DNA from: Salinicoccus sp. Bachu38
GTDB lineage: Bacteria; Bacillota; Bacilli; Staphylococcales; Salinicoccaceae
Length of the DNA stretch: 64,000 bases
Assembly: GCF_038561955.2 (NCBI RefSeq)
Contig: NZ_CP138333.2
Coordinates: 1,798,001 to 1,862,000, forward strand
Reading direction: 5' to 3'
In this document: in pieces, positions 45,717 through 54,507 of the stretch
How the letters are laid out: every line of letters begins with the position of its first letter
How positions within the stretch are numbered: the first letter of the stretch is position 1
Made by a program: the position numbers and the translations under genes
Notes under the pieces: model-generated
Database searches by the model: none
Told to the model about the DNA's origin: nothing
The model's input: only the letters and a program-made list of their open reading frames with translations

Positions 45717-46313
45717 TTATATATTGCCCAATATGATGCCTACTGCTTTATTTATATCATCCTGGGACCAGCTTGAAACATTGAGTTCCGTCCCGATTTC
45801 ATGATGGGCCGGAACGTGGATGAATCCGGCAGGGATGGACCTCCCCCTCTGCCTGGTTTGATTCAGCGTCGTATACATCAGATTGTTGCAGAGGTATGTT
45901 CCTGCAGAATTCGAAATCCTTGCAGGGATGTGGTTGGCCTTCAATGCCTTCTCCAGGCGTTTGATCGGCAGCGTGGAGAACAGGCCATCCGGCCCCGCTT
46001 CATCTATCTTCTCACCGTCGGGGGTGAACCCTTCATTGTCCGTCCTGCCATCGACGCAGTTGATGGCGATGCGTTCGATGTCAATCGTGTGCCTGCCGCC
46101 CGCAAGGCCCAGGTTGACCACGGCATCCGGTTCGAATACATCAAGGTCGCGCGTGATGAGGCCGTTGATCTTGTCGAAAGCGACCGGGTAGACCCGCCCG
46201 ACAATCCGGTAGTCCCCGACGACCTCCCCGTCGAATATTTTCACAGCCGTAGCGGTCGGGTTCTCCTTGAACTGCAGAAAGGGTTCGAACCCTGTCAGTA
46301 GCAGTGTCTTCAT
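45717..46313 (-). CDS. pcp: Pyrrolidone-carboxylate peptidase (pyroglutamyl-peptidase I)
   Basis: Removes N-terminal pyroglutamate (5-oxoproline) from peptides. It has 198 residues. The catalytic triad is Glu80, Cys142 (SNSAGTYLCNN) and His166 (FIHVPAHHE). The released 5-oxoproline could feed the PxpABC-type operon encoded at 50.9-55.2 kb. First gene of pcp-nagB-msrA, with TATAAT/TATAGT hexamers on the minus strand in the upstream 60 bp. Confidence 0.93.
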   Translation of the reverse strand: MKTLLLTGFEPFLQFKENPTATAVKIFDGEVVGDYRIVGRVYPVAFDKINGLITRDLDVFEPDAVVNLGLAGGRHTIDIERIAINCVDGRTDNEGFTPDGEKIDEAGPDGLFSTLPIKRLEKALKANHIPARISNSAGTYLCNNLMYTTLNQTRQRGRSIPAGFIHVPAHHEIGTELNVSSWSQDDINKAVGIILGNI

Positions 46314-46615
46314 GCAATCATCCTTTCTTATGCCCTATATCCATTCCACTATACCAGATTATAATGAAAGCTCCCATTCAGAAGATGGGCCGACTCCATT
46401 CGAGCAGACAGCGAAAAATGGAAATGTATTTGCCGGCGCAGTTCAGACGCGCTGCATCATTTTGAATATCATACTGGAGAACTGGATAAAACGGTCAGCA
46501 TCCTGTTTCAATTAAATTTTCATAATATTGTGTTATTATAGAATTGAAGAAATAAAATGATGGGACCAAAAGCATCTTTGGGAGATATAGTCAATAAATA
46601 TAGGAGGTATGGGAG
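46314..46615. other. Gene-free stretch before the VOC gene
   Basis: It holds the pcp promoter elements at its left end and an AT-rich promoter-like segment near 46520-46545 (TTTCATAATATTGTGTTATT) before the VOC gene. No convincing gene is seen; an 82-codon frame starting inside pcp has no ribosome site or recognisable content. Confidence 0.4.
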
Positions 46616-47053
46616 ATGAAGATCCATCGAATAGATCATGTGGGTATAATCGTCGATGACCTCACTGCCGCGAAAGCTTTTTTTCTCGACTTCGGCCTTG
46701 AAATGCTGGGGGAAGGAGAAGTGGAAGGCGAGTGGGTGGAGCGGATAATAGGACTTGAAGATGTTAAAGAGGAAGTTGTAATGCTGCGGACTCCAGACGG
46801 TGAGGCAAATATAGAACTAGTGAAATTCCACACGCCATCAGATGAAAATGGCTTGCAGCGCCCTTTGGCAAATACTCTGGGCATCCGGCATATTGCCTTT
46901 GCTGTTGAAGATATTGAAGACCTTGTTGCCAAATTGAAAAGGAAAGGCGCGGAACTTATCGGTGAGATACAAAACTACGAAAACACTTATAAATTATGCT
47001 ATATTCGTGGGCCTGAGGGAATCATTTTGGAACTGGCGGAGAAAATCGATTGA
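46616..47053 (+). CDS. VOC family protein (glyoxalase/epimerase-like)
   Basis: It has 145 residues forming two beta-alpha-beta-beta-beta units. HRIDHVGIIVDDL begins the first, with a metal-ligand His; LGIRHIAFAVEDIEDLVAKL begins the second; GPEGIILELAEK ends it with a Glu ligand. Glyoxalase I, methylmalonyl-CoA epimerase and fosfomycin/bleomycin resistance proteins share this fold; none can be chosen. AGGAGG lies nine bases before the ATG. Its codons are more AT-rich than those of its neighbours and it is flanked by gene-free segments, hinting at later acquisition. Confidence 0.78.
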   Translation: MKIHRIDHVGIIVDDLTAAKAFFLDFGLEMLGEGEVEGEWVERIIGLEDVKEEVVMLRTPDGEANIELVKFHTPSDENGLQRPLANTLGIRHIAFAVEDIEDLVAKLKRKGAELIGEIQNYENTYKLCYIRGPEGIILELAEKID

Positions 47054-47195
47054 AATATGCTGCTGACACCGATGATGATGCTGGTCGAGCGCGCCGGGGC
47101 TTTATCAGGTTGAAGCTTCTAAGGGGGACTTGAGCAAATCCTCGGATTCAGATGCGTTAAGCAGATCGTTCCCTGATACATTTCTATTTGGCAAA
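47054..47195. other. Gene-free stretch after the VOC gene
   Basis: More GC-rich than the VOC gene, with no intact ORF or clear terminator for it. It may be debris of an older gene, but I cannot name one. Confidence 0.35.
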
Positions 47196-47246
47196 GAAAA
47201 ACTCCCTTCAAAGTTTTCACTTTTCAAGTGTCTGCTTTGAAGGGAG
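47196..47246 (-). terminator. Terminator after the peptide-binding lipoprotein gene
   Basis: Minus strand: CTCCCTTCAAAG, a 21-base loop containing a CACTT/AAGTG mini-stem, CTTTGAAGGGAG, TTTTTC. Confidence 0.82.
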
Positions 47247-47268
47247 ATACTATGATGGGAGCAAAATC

Positions 47269-48837
47269 CTATTCCAATTCTTTCAAATACGGGAAGCTGC
47301 TCGGATACTGGAAATAGCCGTCCAGTTCATCATTGATGCCTGTCAGCAGCACCGAATGATAGATCGGCACGAGCGGTGCCTCGTTGATGATGATCTGCTG
47401 CGCTTCAGCATACTGCTGCATGCGTGCCGCTTCATCCGTTTCGGTCCGCGCCTCGTCCAGAAGAGTGTCAACCTCTTCATTGGCATACCTTGTACGGTTG
47501 CCCGGTGCACCATGGTTGTCGGAGTGGAACATCGGATAGAGTCCATAGTCCGCGTCAAGCGTCACCGTGCCCCAGCTGCCCATGAACATGTCATGCTGGC
47601 CGTTGGCTGTATATTCCTGATAGGCGCCGGATTCCATCTGACGGATTTCAAGCGTGATGCCGAGATCGCTCAATTCTTGCTGGATGAACGTTGCGATGTC
47701 GGCAGTCGTCCGGTCACGCACGATGATCTCAGCAGTAAACCCGTCGCTGTAGCCATTCTCATCGAGCAGCGCCTGTGCGGCTTCCTTGTCGTACTCGATC
47801 GGATCGAGATCGTCACTGTAGCCATTTACAGTCGGGTTGAGAGGCGTCTCTGCAACAGCCGGTATGCCTTCCAGCATCTCGTTGATGATGGCCTCCTTGT
47901 CGATCGACATCGCGATCGCCCGCCTTACAGCCGGGTCGTCGAATGGTTCCTTTTCAAGGTTGAAGCCCAGGTAGGACATGCTTGCACTCTCATGCTGTTC
48001 GACCCGTGTACCGTCGGCACCATCAATCTGTGCCACGTCACTCGGATTCACCGGATAGATGAGGTCTGCGTCGCCTGTCGAGAGTTCCGCAATACGCGTA
48101 CCATCTTCAGGCACCGCCTTGAAGGTCACAGAAGCCGGTTCTGCCGGTTCGCCCCAGTAGTCCTCGTTGCGGCTCAATGTGATATGGTCGCCCTCCACAT
48201 TCTCCTCGAACTTGAAGAATCCGGTGCCGACAGGGTCGGCATTGACTTCAGTCAACGGCTGACCGCCCGATTCCATGGTTTCGTAGTCGCGGTCGATGAC
48301 TTCCTTGCTGATCATATGGCCACCCGGATGGGCCAGATGTGCAGGCAGTGCTGCAAACGGCCCTTCCGTATGTATATTCACAGTGTAGTCATCCACCACT
48401 TCCACTTCTTCGATTTCGGTGAACAGGAATTCAAGCGGTGCCCCGACTTCCGGGTCACGCACACGGTCCAGGTTCGCCTTGACCACTTCGGCATTGAATG
48501 GACTGCCGTCATGGAATGTCACACCTTCGCGCAGTTTGAATTCCCACGTCGTATCATCCAGCTGCTCGTAGGATTCCGCAAGCCCCGGTTCAAGTTCCAG
48601 GTCCTGGTTCAGTCTGACGAGCGTTTCGTATATATTGATCATGACATAGAGCGAATATCCGTCATTCGCCGCATGGGGATCCAGTGAATTCGGCAGTGCC
48701 TGCAGGCTGAAGGCGATATCCTCACCTGATGATGCTGATCCTTCCGTCTCCTCTGTCTCCTCTTCCACGCTGCTGTCGTCCGTACATCCCGCCAATGCCA
48801 GGATGCATATGAATAAAAACAAATATAATTTCTTCAT
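47269..48837 (-). CDS. ABC transporter substrate-binding lipoprotein, family 5 (oligopeptide/glutathione type)
   Basis: It has 522 residues. The lipobox is LAG-Cys18, followed by an acidic low-complexity linker (~22-38). The family 5 fold is evident in LPNSLDPHAANDGYSLYVMINIYETLV, WEFKLREGVTFHDGSPFNAEVV and RRAIAMSIDKEAI. It resembles GsiB/DppA-like binders of peptides, glutathione or nickel chelates. No permease or ATPase genes adjoin it. The ORF starts further upstream, but ATG 48837 has GGAGG seven bases before it. It lies after the pxp-type operon, separated by a terminator and its own promoter. Confidence 0.88.
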   Translation of the reverse strand: MKKLYLFLFICILALAGCTDDSSVEEETEETEGSASSGEDIAFSLQALPNSLDPHAANDGYSLYVMINIYETLVRLNQDLELEPGLAESYEQLDDTTWEFKLREGVTFHDGSPFNAEVVKANLDRVRDPEVGAPLEFLFTEIEEVEVVDDYTVNIHTEGPFAALPAHLAHPGGHMISKEVIDRDYETMESGGQPLTEVNADPVGTGFFKFEENVEGDHITLSRNEDYWGEPAEPASVTFKAVPEDGTRIAELSTGDADLIYPVNPSDVAQIDGADGTRVEQHESASMSYLGFNLEKEPFDDPAVRRAIAMSIDKEAIINEMLEGIPAVAETPLNPTVNGYSDDLDPIEYDKEAAQALLDENGYSDGFTAEIIVRDRTTADIATFIQQELSDLGITLEIRQMESGAYQEYTANGQHDMFMGSWGTVTLDADYGLYPMFHSDNHGAPGNRTRYANEEVDTLLDEARTETDEAARMQQYAEAQQIIINEAPLVPIYHSVLLTGINDELDGYFQYPSSFPYLKELE

Positions 48838-48865
48838 TTCCCAACCTCCATTTCCTTCACTTATT

Positions 48866-48884
48866 ATACCTACATATAAGGTAT
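48866..48884 (-). promoter_or_regulatory. Inverted repeat over the -10 of the peptide-binding lipoprotein gene
   Basis: ATACCT-N7-AGGTAT is perfect and overlaps TATAAT on the minus strand (GGTATAAT). A possible operator. Confidence 0.4.
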
Positions 48885-48900
48885 GAAATAAAGGGCGAAT

Positions 48901-48937
48901 AAAGCGGAATTTCGGCCAATCGGCTAAAATTCCGCTA
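48901..48937 (-). terminator. Terminator of the pxp-type operon
   Basis: Minus strand: AGCGGAATTTTAGCC, loop GATT, GGCCGAAATTCCGCT, TTATTC; two internal mismatches. Confidence 0.72.
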
Positions 48938-48952
48938 AAAGTGTGAAACTTC

Positions 48953-49723
48953 CTATTCTTCCTTGAAGTCCTCATTCTTCATATCCGTTACGAACATGTG
49001 TCCCGGGTTATGCGTAATCATGATGGAAGGTCTGGCATTGAGTGCCGCATTCTGCGGCGTGACGCCACATGCCCAGAACACCGGCTCCTCATCGGGAGCA
49101 ATCTCGATCGGTTCACCGTATTCCGGTGCACCGATGTCGCGGATGCCGATTTCGGACGGTTTCCCGTGATGCACCGGGCGGCCGTGCATGTCCGGAAACT
49201 GTGCGGTCACATCGGATGCCTTCCCGACCAGCTCCCTCTTGAACGGCCGCATCGATACGACGAGCTCCCCGCTGAATATGCCGGCGGGCTCTGTTGCGAT
49301 ATCCGTTTTGTACATGGCGACATTCTTCTTCTCGCTGATATGCTTTACATCAAGTCCGGATTCAAGCAGTGCCTGTTCGAATGTGAAGCTGCAGCCGATG
49401 AGGAAGGTGACAAAGTCATCCTGCCAGTATTCCGTAATGTCTCCGACCGTCTCCTCAAGCTCCCCATTCCTGTAGATGTTGTATTTCGGCACATCGGTGC
49501 GGATATCGGAGCCTTCGGCATACCTGCTTTCCACCCTCCCATCCTCCATCACCTCGATGACGGGGACGGCTTTTCTGTTCCGCATGGCATAGAGCAGAAA
49601 ATCGAATGCATAGGATTTCGGCAGAATGACGATATTGGCCTGTACATTGTCGCCGGCGGCGCCTGAAGTCGTCCTGTCGAAAGTCCCATTCCTTATCTTT
49701 TCCCTCAGTTCTTTTGCTTCCAT
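48953..49723 (-). CDS. DUF1445 / D-glutamate cyclase family protein (YcsI type)
   Basis: It has 256 residues. The family landmarks are QANIVILPKSYAFDFLLYA, DFVTFLIGCSFTFEQAL, RPVHHGKPSEIGI and a C-terminal ITHNPGHMFVTD. The mammalian relative is a D-glutamate cyclase that opens 5-oxo-D-proline; bacterial members are otherwise uncharacterised (putative hydro-lyase). Its place as last gene of the 5-oxoprolinase-type operon fits a role with 5-oxoproline or D-glutamate. AGGAGG precedes the ATG. B. subtilis ycsI is likewise in the ycsF-ycsG-ycsI-kipI-kipA cluster. Confidence 0.86.
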   Translation of the reverse strand: MEAKELREKIRNGTFDRTTSGAAGDNVQANIVILPKSYAFDFLLYAMRNRKAVPVIEVMEDGRVESRYAEGSDIRTDVPKYNIYRNGELEETVGDITEYWQDDFVTFLIGCSFTFEQALLESGLDVKHISEKKNVAMYKTDIATEPAGIFSGELVVSMRPFKRELVGKASDVTAQFPDMHGRPVHHGKPSEIGIRDIGAPEYGEPIEIAPDEEPVFWACGVTPQNAALNARPSIMITHNPGHMFVTDMKNEDFKEE

Positions 49724-49735
49724 GATTCTTCCTCC

Positions 49736-50947
49736 TTACTGGGTCCAGAGGTCCTGCAGACCCTGCAGCGACATGAAGCCGGCAATCAGTGTGATGAGGA
49801 CCGCGACGATTCCGAAGATGATCATCCACATCGGATGCTTGTAGTCGCCGACGATCTTCCTGTTCCTCGAGGCGACGAGTACCGCACCCAGTGTAAGCGG
49901 CAGGATGAGACCGTTGAAGGCCCCCGCAAGAATGAGCAGTACGACCGGGCGTCCGACGAATGTAAAGATGATGGTCGAAATGACGATGAAGGTGATGATG
50001 ACGATATTGTTGTAGTCATCGAACACCCGGTGCAGCGACCTCAGGAATGAGGCGCTCGTGTAGGCGGATCCGATGACGGATGACAGGGCGGCTGCAACGA
50101 GCACGACACCGAATATCTGCATTCCGATGTCACCGAGCGCAATCTGGAAGACGGACGCCGGCGGATTCTCGGGGTTGAGCGCCACCCCTCCGGAGACGAC
50201 ACCGAGCACGGCCAGGAAGAGCAGGGTACGCATGACACCTGTCGTGAGTATCCCGAGGTTCGCCGCCGTACTGACGAATCCCAGATTTTCCTTGCCGGTC
50301 ATGCCCGCTTCAATCAGACGGTGGGCGCCGGCGAACGTGATATATCCGCCGACCGTCCCGCCGACCAGCGTCACCACTGGCAGGAAGAGCGTCATCGGAT
50401 CCTCCGGCATGACTGCGCGGTAGGCCGCTTCCCCGTAAGGGGGATTGGACCGGATCATGACGAATGCCGTGATGGCGATCATGAGCACACCGAGGATCTG
50501 GATGATGACATCCATCACCGCACGGCCGTTCTTTAACAGGAAGACGATGATCGCGATGATGCCGGCCAGTGCCGCACCGATGCGCGGGTCCCAGCCGAAG
50601 ATGGCATTGAACCCGAGCCCCGCACCGGCGACGTTGCCGATGTTGAAGGCGAATCCGCCAAGCACGATCAGGAATGCAATCAGGTAGCCGAGTCCCGGAA
50701 AGACCTGGTTCGCGACATCCTGCCCCCTTTTCCCGGAGACACTCAGTATGCGCCAGATGTTCAGCTGGGCACCGATGTCGATGATGATGGATGCCAGTAT
50801 AGCGAATGCAAAGCTTGCCAGAAACTGTTCTGTAAATACGCTGGTCTGGGTCAGGAATGCCGGTCCGATGGATGATGTCGCCATCAGGAATATCGCACCG
50901 AAGAGCAGGCGACGCTGTACGCCGGTCATTTTTGGTTTGTTGTCCAT
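49736..50947 (-). CDS. NRAMP-related transporter (YcsG type)
   Basis: It has 403 residues and eleven hydrophobic helices. The fold is NRAMP-like, but helix 1 has SSIGPAFLTQ where metal carriers have the DPGN box, and helix 6 has AGAHRLIEAG in place of the MPH motif. Divalent metal is therefore doubtful as a substrate; uptake of 5-oxoproline or another organic acid is a reasonable idea given the operon. The start is ATG 50947, or GTG 50953, after GAGGGG. It lies between pxpA and the DUF1445 gene, as in B. subtilis. Confidence 0.83.
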   Translation of the reverse strand: MDNKPKMTGVQRRLLFGAIFLMATSSIGPAFLTQTSVFTEQFLASFAFAILASIIIDIGAQLNIWRILSVSGKRGQDVANQVFPGLGYLIAFLIVLGGFAFNIGNVAGAGLGFNAIFGWDPRIGAALAGIIAIIVFLLKNGRAVMDVIIQILGVLMIAITAFVMIRSNPPYGEAAYRAVMPEDPMTLFLPVVTLVGGTVGGYITFAGAHRLIEAGMTGKENLGFVSTAANLGILTTGVMRTLLFLAVLGVVSGGVALNPENPPASVFQIALGDIGMQIFGVVLVAAALSSVIGSAYTSASFLRSLHRVFDDYNNIVIITFIVISTIIFTFVGRPVVLLILAGAFNGLILPLTLGAVLVASRNRKIVGDYKHPMWMIIFGIVAVLITLIAGFMSLQGLQDLWTQ

Positions 50948-50962
50948 ATTCACAAGTCCCCT

Positions 50963-51721
50963 CTACATTGTTTGGATGGTGATGTCTTCTTTCCCGAGTG
51001 CACTTCTGATCTCCCTGACGAATTCCAGGGCTTTCGGTCCATCCCCATGGACGCATATGCTGTCGGCCTGGATATCGATGTCCCGGCCGTTGATGCTCTC
51101 GACTCTGCCTTCCTTGACCATACGGACGACACGGCCCACAGCCTCCTTCGTATCGGTGATCATCGCGCCCTCCTTCTTCCGGCTGACGAGCGTACCGTCA
51201 TCCTCGTAGGCACGGTCGGCGAACACTTCATGGCGCACTTCGAGACCCGCCGCCTCTCCGGCACGCACCAGGTTCTGGTTGGACAGCCCCATCAGCTTGA
51301 GCTCCGGATTGTAGTCCTTCACCGCTTCCGCAATCGTCCGGGCCAGCTCCTCATCCTTGAATGTGGCGTTATACAGTGCACCGTGCGGTTTGACGTGGTT
51401 CATTCCGATACCCTCGACACGGCAGAACCCGTCCAGTGCACCGAGCTGATAGAACATCATGCTTCTGACGTCTTCCATGGACATGTCCATATACCGCCTG
51501 CCGAAGCCCATGAGGTCCGGAAACCCCGGGTGGGCACCCACGCCTGTAGAGCCGCTCTCCCTGATCATCCGGATGGTCTCAAGCATGACCGACGGGTCGG
51601 CCGCGTGGAATCCGCAGGCGACATTCGCCGAAGAGATCAGCGGGATGATCTCTTCGTCATTGCCGATGGAATAGTTGCCGTAGCTCTCTCCAAGATCCGC
51701 GTTCAAGTCTACTGTGTACAT
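50963..51721 (-). CDS. pxpA: 5-oxoprolinase subunit A (LamB/YcsF family)
   Basis: It has 252 residues. VDLNADLGESYGNYSIGNDEEIIPLISSANVACGFHAADP at the N-terminus and ICVHGDGP near the end are the LamB/YcsF signatures, with Asp/His residues around a polysaccharide-deacetylase-like barrel. PxpA, with PxpB and PxpC, hydrolyses 5-oxoproline to glutamate using ATP (shown for B. subtilis). ATG 51721 has AAGGGG eight bases before it; ATG 51727 overlaps the accC stop codon. In this operon pxpA is separated from pxpBC by accB and accC. Confidence 0.92.
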   Translation of the reverse strand: MYTVDLNADLGESYGNYSIGNDEEIIPLISSANVACGFHAADPSVMLETIRMIRESGSTGVGAHPGFPDLMGFGRRYMDMSMEDVRSMMFYQLGALDGFCRVEGIGMNHVKPHGALYNATFKDEELARTIAEAVKDYNPELKLMGLSNQNLVRAGEAAGLEVRHEVFADRAYEDDGTLVSRKKEGAMITDTKEAVGRVVRMVKEGRVESINGRDIDIQADSICVHGDGPKALEFVREIRSALGKEDITIQTM

Positions 51722-51723
51722 GG

Positions 51724-53082
51724 TCATTCCCCTTCCTGTCCGATAATGTGATTTCGTGGAAGAAACTTGATGTCCACATCGTTCTTCCTATAGTTTGGGT
51801 GGTTCATCAGATAATGCTGGAAATCGAGGTTCGTATGAATCGGTCCGATGACCGTCTCATCCAGGACATGGGTCATCTTCCGTATCGCCCCCTCCCTCGA
51901 CTCCGCATGGGTGATGATCTTTCCGATCATCGAGTCATAATGCGGTGGAATCATGTAGCCCGGATAGACATGGGAATCGATCCGCACGCCCTGGCCCATG
52001 CCGAAATGAAGCGTTTCGATCGTGCCCGGGGCAGGCATGAAGTGCTCCGCCGGATTCTCCGCATTGATCCGGCACTCGATCGCAAAGCCGTTGATCGAGA
52101 TGTCATCCTGCATGAGTTCAAGCGGCTTCCCCTGTGCCACTTCCAGCTGCAGGCGGACGATGTCCACACCGGTGATCTCTTCGGATACCGTGTGTTCCAC
52201 CTGGATCCGCGTATTCATTTCGATGAAATAGAAGGCATCCTCCTCTTCGACGTAGAGATACTCGACCGTCCCGGCACCGCGGTAGTGGAGTTTTGCGACC
52301 GCTTCAGCCGTCCGTTCCGTAATATCCCTTCTCGACGCATCATCCAGGACGGCGGCCGGGGCCTCTTCCACCAGCTTCTGGTTGTTCCGCTGGATCGAGC
52401 AGTCCCGCTCGTAGAGATGGACGGCATGCCCCTGGCCGTCCCCGACCACCTGCACTTCAATATGGCGGGCCTTCTCGATGTATTTTTCCACATAGATCCG
52501 GTCGTCGCCGAAGGCATTCTTCGCTTCCTTCTTCGCTGCCTTGTACATTTTTTCAAGCTGCGCCGGCTCATGGACGAAGCGCATGCCCTTGCCGCCGCCG
52601 CCCGAGACCGCCTTGATGACGAGCGGATAGCCGACCGATTCGGCAACGGATTCGACTTCCTCGAAGCTGTCGATGACCCCGTCACTTCCTGGGATGACCG
52701 GCACACCGGCATCCTTCATCGTCTGGCGCGCCTCCGCCTTGTCCCCCATCCGGGAGATCGTATCTGCAGTGGGACCGATGAAAGTGACGCCGACCTCCTC
52801 CAGACGGCCTGCAAACGTTGCCGATTCCGAAAGGAAGCCGTATCCCGGATGGACGGCATCGGCGCCACTCACTTCAATGGCTGCAACGATCCGCTCGATA
52901 TCCAGATAGCTCTCGGTGCTTTTGGCCGGGCCGATGCATATCGCCTCATCCGCAAGCGCCACATGCAGGCTGTCCCGGTCTGCGGTGGAATAGATGGCGA
53001 CACTCGGGATGCCCATTTCCTTGAGCGACCGGATGACCCTGACGGCAATTTCTCCACGGTTTGCTACCAAAACCTTTTCCAC
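51724..53082 (-). CDS. Biotin carboxylase (AccC-like)
   Basis: It has 452 residues with the three AccC domains: VEKVLVANRGEIAVRVIRS (biotin carboxylase N), the ATP-grasp with SGGGGKGMRFV, RNNQKLVEEAP and EMNTRIQVEHTV, and the C-terminal AECRIN-type domain (seen as ECRINAENP). It carboxylates the biotin on AccB with ATP and bicarbonate. The start is GTG 53082 with AGGAGG six bases upstream. It is inside the pxp operon, so it probably serves PxpB/PxpC rather than, or as well as, acetyl-CoA carboxylase. Confidence 0.92.
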   Translation of the reverse strand: MEKVLVANRGEIAVRVIRSLKEMGIPSVAIYSTADRDSLHVALADEAICIGPAKSTESYLDIERIVAAIEVSGADAVHPGYGFLSESATFAGRLEEVGVTFIGPTADTISRMGDKAEARQTMKDAGVPVIPGSDGVIDSFEEVESVAESVGYPLVIKAVSGGGGKGMRFVHEPAQLEKMYKAAKKEAKNAFGDDRIYVEKYIEKARHIEVQVVGDGQGHAVHLYERDCSIQRNNQKLVEEAPAAVLDDASRRDITERTAEAVAKLHYRGAGTVEYLYVEEEDAFYFIEMNTRIQVEHTVSEEITGVDIVRLQLEVAQGKPLELMQDDISINGFAIECRINAENPAEHFMPAPGTIETLHFGMGQGVRIDSHVYPGYMIPPHYDSMIGKIITHAESREGAIRKMTHVLDETVIGPIHTNLDFQHYLMNHPNYRKNDVDIKFLPRNHIIGQEGE

Positions 53083-53083
53083 G

Positions 53084-53515
53084 CTAGTCCTCCTTCGGTC
53101 GCAGGATGAAGAGCGGCTGGTCATACTCCACGCTCTCTCCATTTCCGACAAGAATTTCTTCCACGGTACCCGGGACCTCCGCTTTGACATCATTGAACAC
53201 CTTCATGGCTTCGATGACACCGAGCGTATCCCCCTCGGCGACCTCATCTCCGACGGATACGAATGTCTCGTCGCTGTTCTCTTCCTTCTCGATGAAGAAC
53301 GTGCCGACCTGCTTGGCCTTGACCGTATGTCCGGACGCTTCTTCACCACCAGCCTCCGGCTCTGGTGCAGCCTGCTGGCCGACAGCAGGGGCATCGGCCA
53401 CATTCGCCTCCAGATGGATCTTGAAATCTCCATCCTTGATGGTCAGCACTTTCAGGTTCTCTTCCTTCAGCAGCTTTGCATATGCTTTCACTTCTTCTAT
53501 ATCCAACTCGATCAC
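53084..53515 (-). CDS. Biotin carboxyl carrier protein (AccB-like)
   Basis: It has 143 residues. An N-terminal helix-strand segment (1-~38), a Pro/Glu/Ala linker (~40-65) and a biotinyl domain with the biotinylated Lys105 in EAMKV. The start is a GTG that overlaps the pxpC stop (GTGA); accC begins one base after its own stop. It carries CO2 from the adjacent biotin carboxylase to an acceptor transferase, most simply the PxpB/PxpC pair encoded just upstream. Confidence 0.9.
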   Translation of the reverse strand: MIELDIEEVKAYAKLLKEENLKVLTIKDGDFKIHLEANVADAPAVGQQAAPEPEAGGEEASGHTVKAKQVGTFFIEKEENSDETFVSVGDEVAEGDTLGVIEAMKVFNDVKAEVPGTVEEILVGNGESVEYDQPLFILRPKED

Positions 53516-54507
53516 CTCTCCATTATTCTTGCGAGCTTGCCCGCCGTCGGTCTGACGTGCGACCTGAAATCATTGTTGATCTCAAGGTACCCGCCGTCCC
53601 GTATCTTTTCCATTTCTTCCCGGTAGAGTGCCGTTGCCTCTTCTACCGATACCTCTTCGAATCTGACCGTATCCCCCGGCTGCTTCTGGACCAGCTTGGG
53701 AATGTCGACACGCGCCACCGTACCGATGCGTGCATATCCACCTGCCGTCTGCCTGTCGTTCAGGAGCACAATCGGCTTGCCGCCTTTCGGCACCTGGATG
53801 CTGCCGAGCTGGGTCGGCTCTGACAGGACATCGTGGCCCGGATCCGGATCGGCTTCAAGCACCGGCCCGTCGAGCCGGTAGCCCATCCGGTCGCAGTCCT
53901 TCGTCAGTGTATATCCTTCACCAAACAGCTTCTCCCGCATCTCTTCATTGAAACGGTCATACTGCTGACCGGGAATGACCCGGACCGCTTCCTCCTCTTC
54001 GATCCCGGCGATTCTGAAGGGTCCCGGCGCAGCGGCCATATCACCCGTTCTGATCACATCACCTGCCTGGAGCGTACGGCCACGATAGCCACCGATGCCG
54101 CTCCTGACATGCGTCGAAGCACTGCCGAGGACCCTGTCGACCCGGAAGCCCCCCGCTGCCGCCAGATATGTCCGCGAGCCGTTTTCAGCAGCACCGAACT
54201 CGACCAGGCTGCCTTTGAATACGGGAATCGGCACCCCGATGGAGAAGGCATCCCCATCGATCTCAAGTGCCATATCAGCACCTGCCGCCGCAATGACCGT
54301 ATCCTGCATCACTTCGAACGAGGCACCCCGAAAAGTCATTTCAAGGCCCGGCGCGTTGTCGTCATTGCCGAGCAGCTGGTTGGCCAGCATGAAGGCACGG
54401 TAATCCATCGCCCCAGCCGGTGAAAAACCTTCCGCCTGGTGGCCGTAGCGTCCAAGGTCCTGGACCGTCGTGTAGAGTCCCGGACTTTTCACTTTGAGCA
54501 TCATCAT
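53512..54507 (-). CDS. pxpC: 5-oxoprolinase subunit C / biotin-dependent carboxyltransferase family (KipA)
   Basis: It has 331 residues. SPGLYTTVQDLGRYGHQAEGFSPAGAMDYRAFMLAN and GGYARIGTVARVD are the allophanate hydrolase subunit 2/KipA signatures. This domain is also the carboxyltransferase part of urea carboxylase. The ATG overlaps the pxpB stop (ATGA) and its own end overlaps accB, so pxpB-pxpC-accB-accC are tightly coupled. With PxpA it should make an ATP-dependent 5-oxoprolinase; with AccB/AccC it could make a four-piece carboxylase. Confidence 0.9.
   Translation of the reverse strand: MMMLKVKSPGLYTTVQDLGRYGHQAEGFSPAGAMDYRAFMLANQLLGNDDNAPGLEMTFRGASFEVMQDTVIAAAGADMALEIDGDAFSIGVPIPVFKGSLVEFGAAENGSRTYLAAAGGFRVDRVLGSASTHVRSGIGGYRGRTLQAGDVIRTGDMAAAPGPFRIAGIEEEEAVRVIPGQQYDRFNEEMREKLFGEGYTLTKDCDRMGYRLDGPVLEADPDPGHDVLSEPTQLGSIQVPKGGKPIVLLNDRQTAGGYARIGTVARVDIPKLVQKQPGDTVRFEEVSVEEATALYREEMEKIRDGGYLEINNDFRSHVRPTAGKLARIMER

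Noticed and set aside
47188-48687. 499-codon plus-strand open frame
   Set aside because: Antisense to the family 5 binding lipoprotein, whose frame has signal peptide and family motifs. The plus frame has no ribosome site and Cys/His/Arg-rich nonsense composition.
51748-53109. 453-codon plus-strand open frame
   Set aside because: Shadow of accC. The minus frame has clear biotin carboxylase motifs; the long opposite frame follows from codon bias in GC-balanced DNA.
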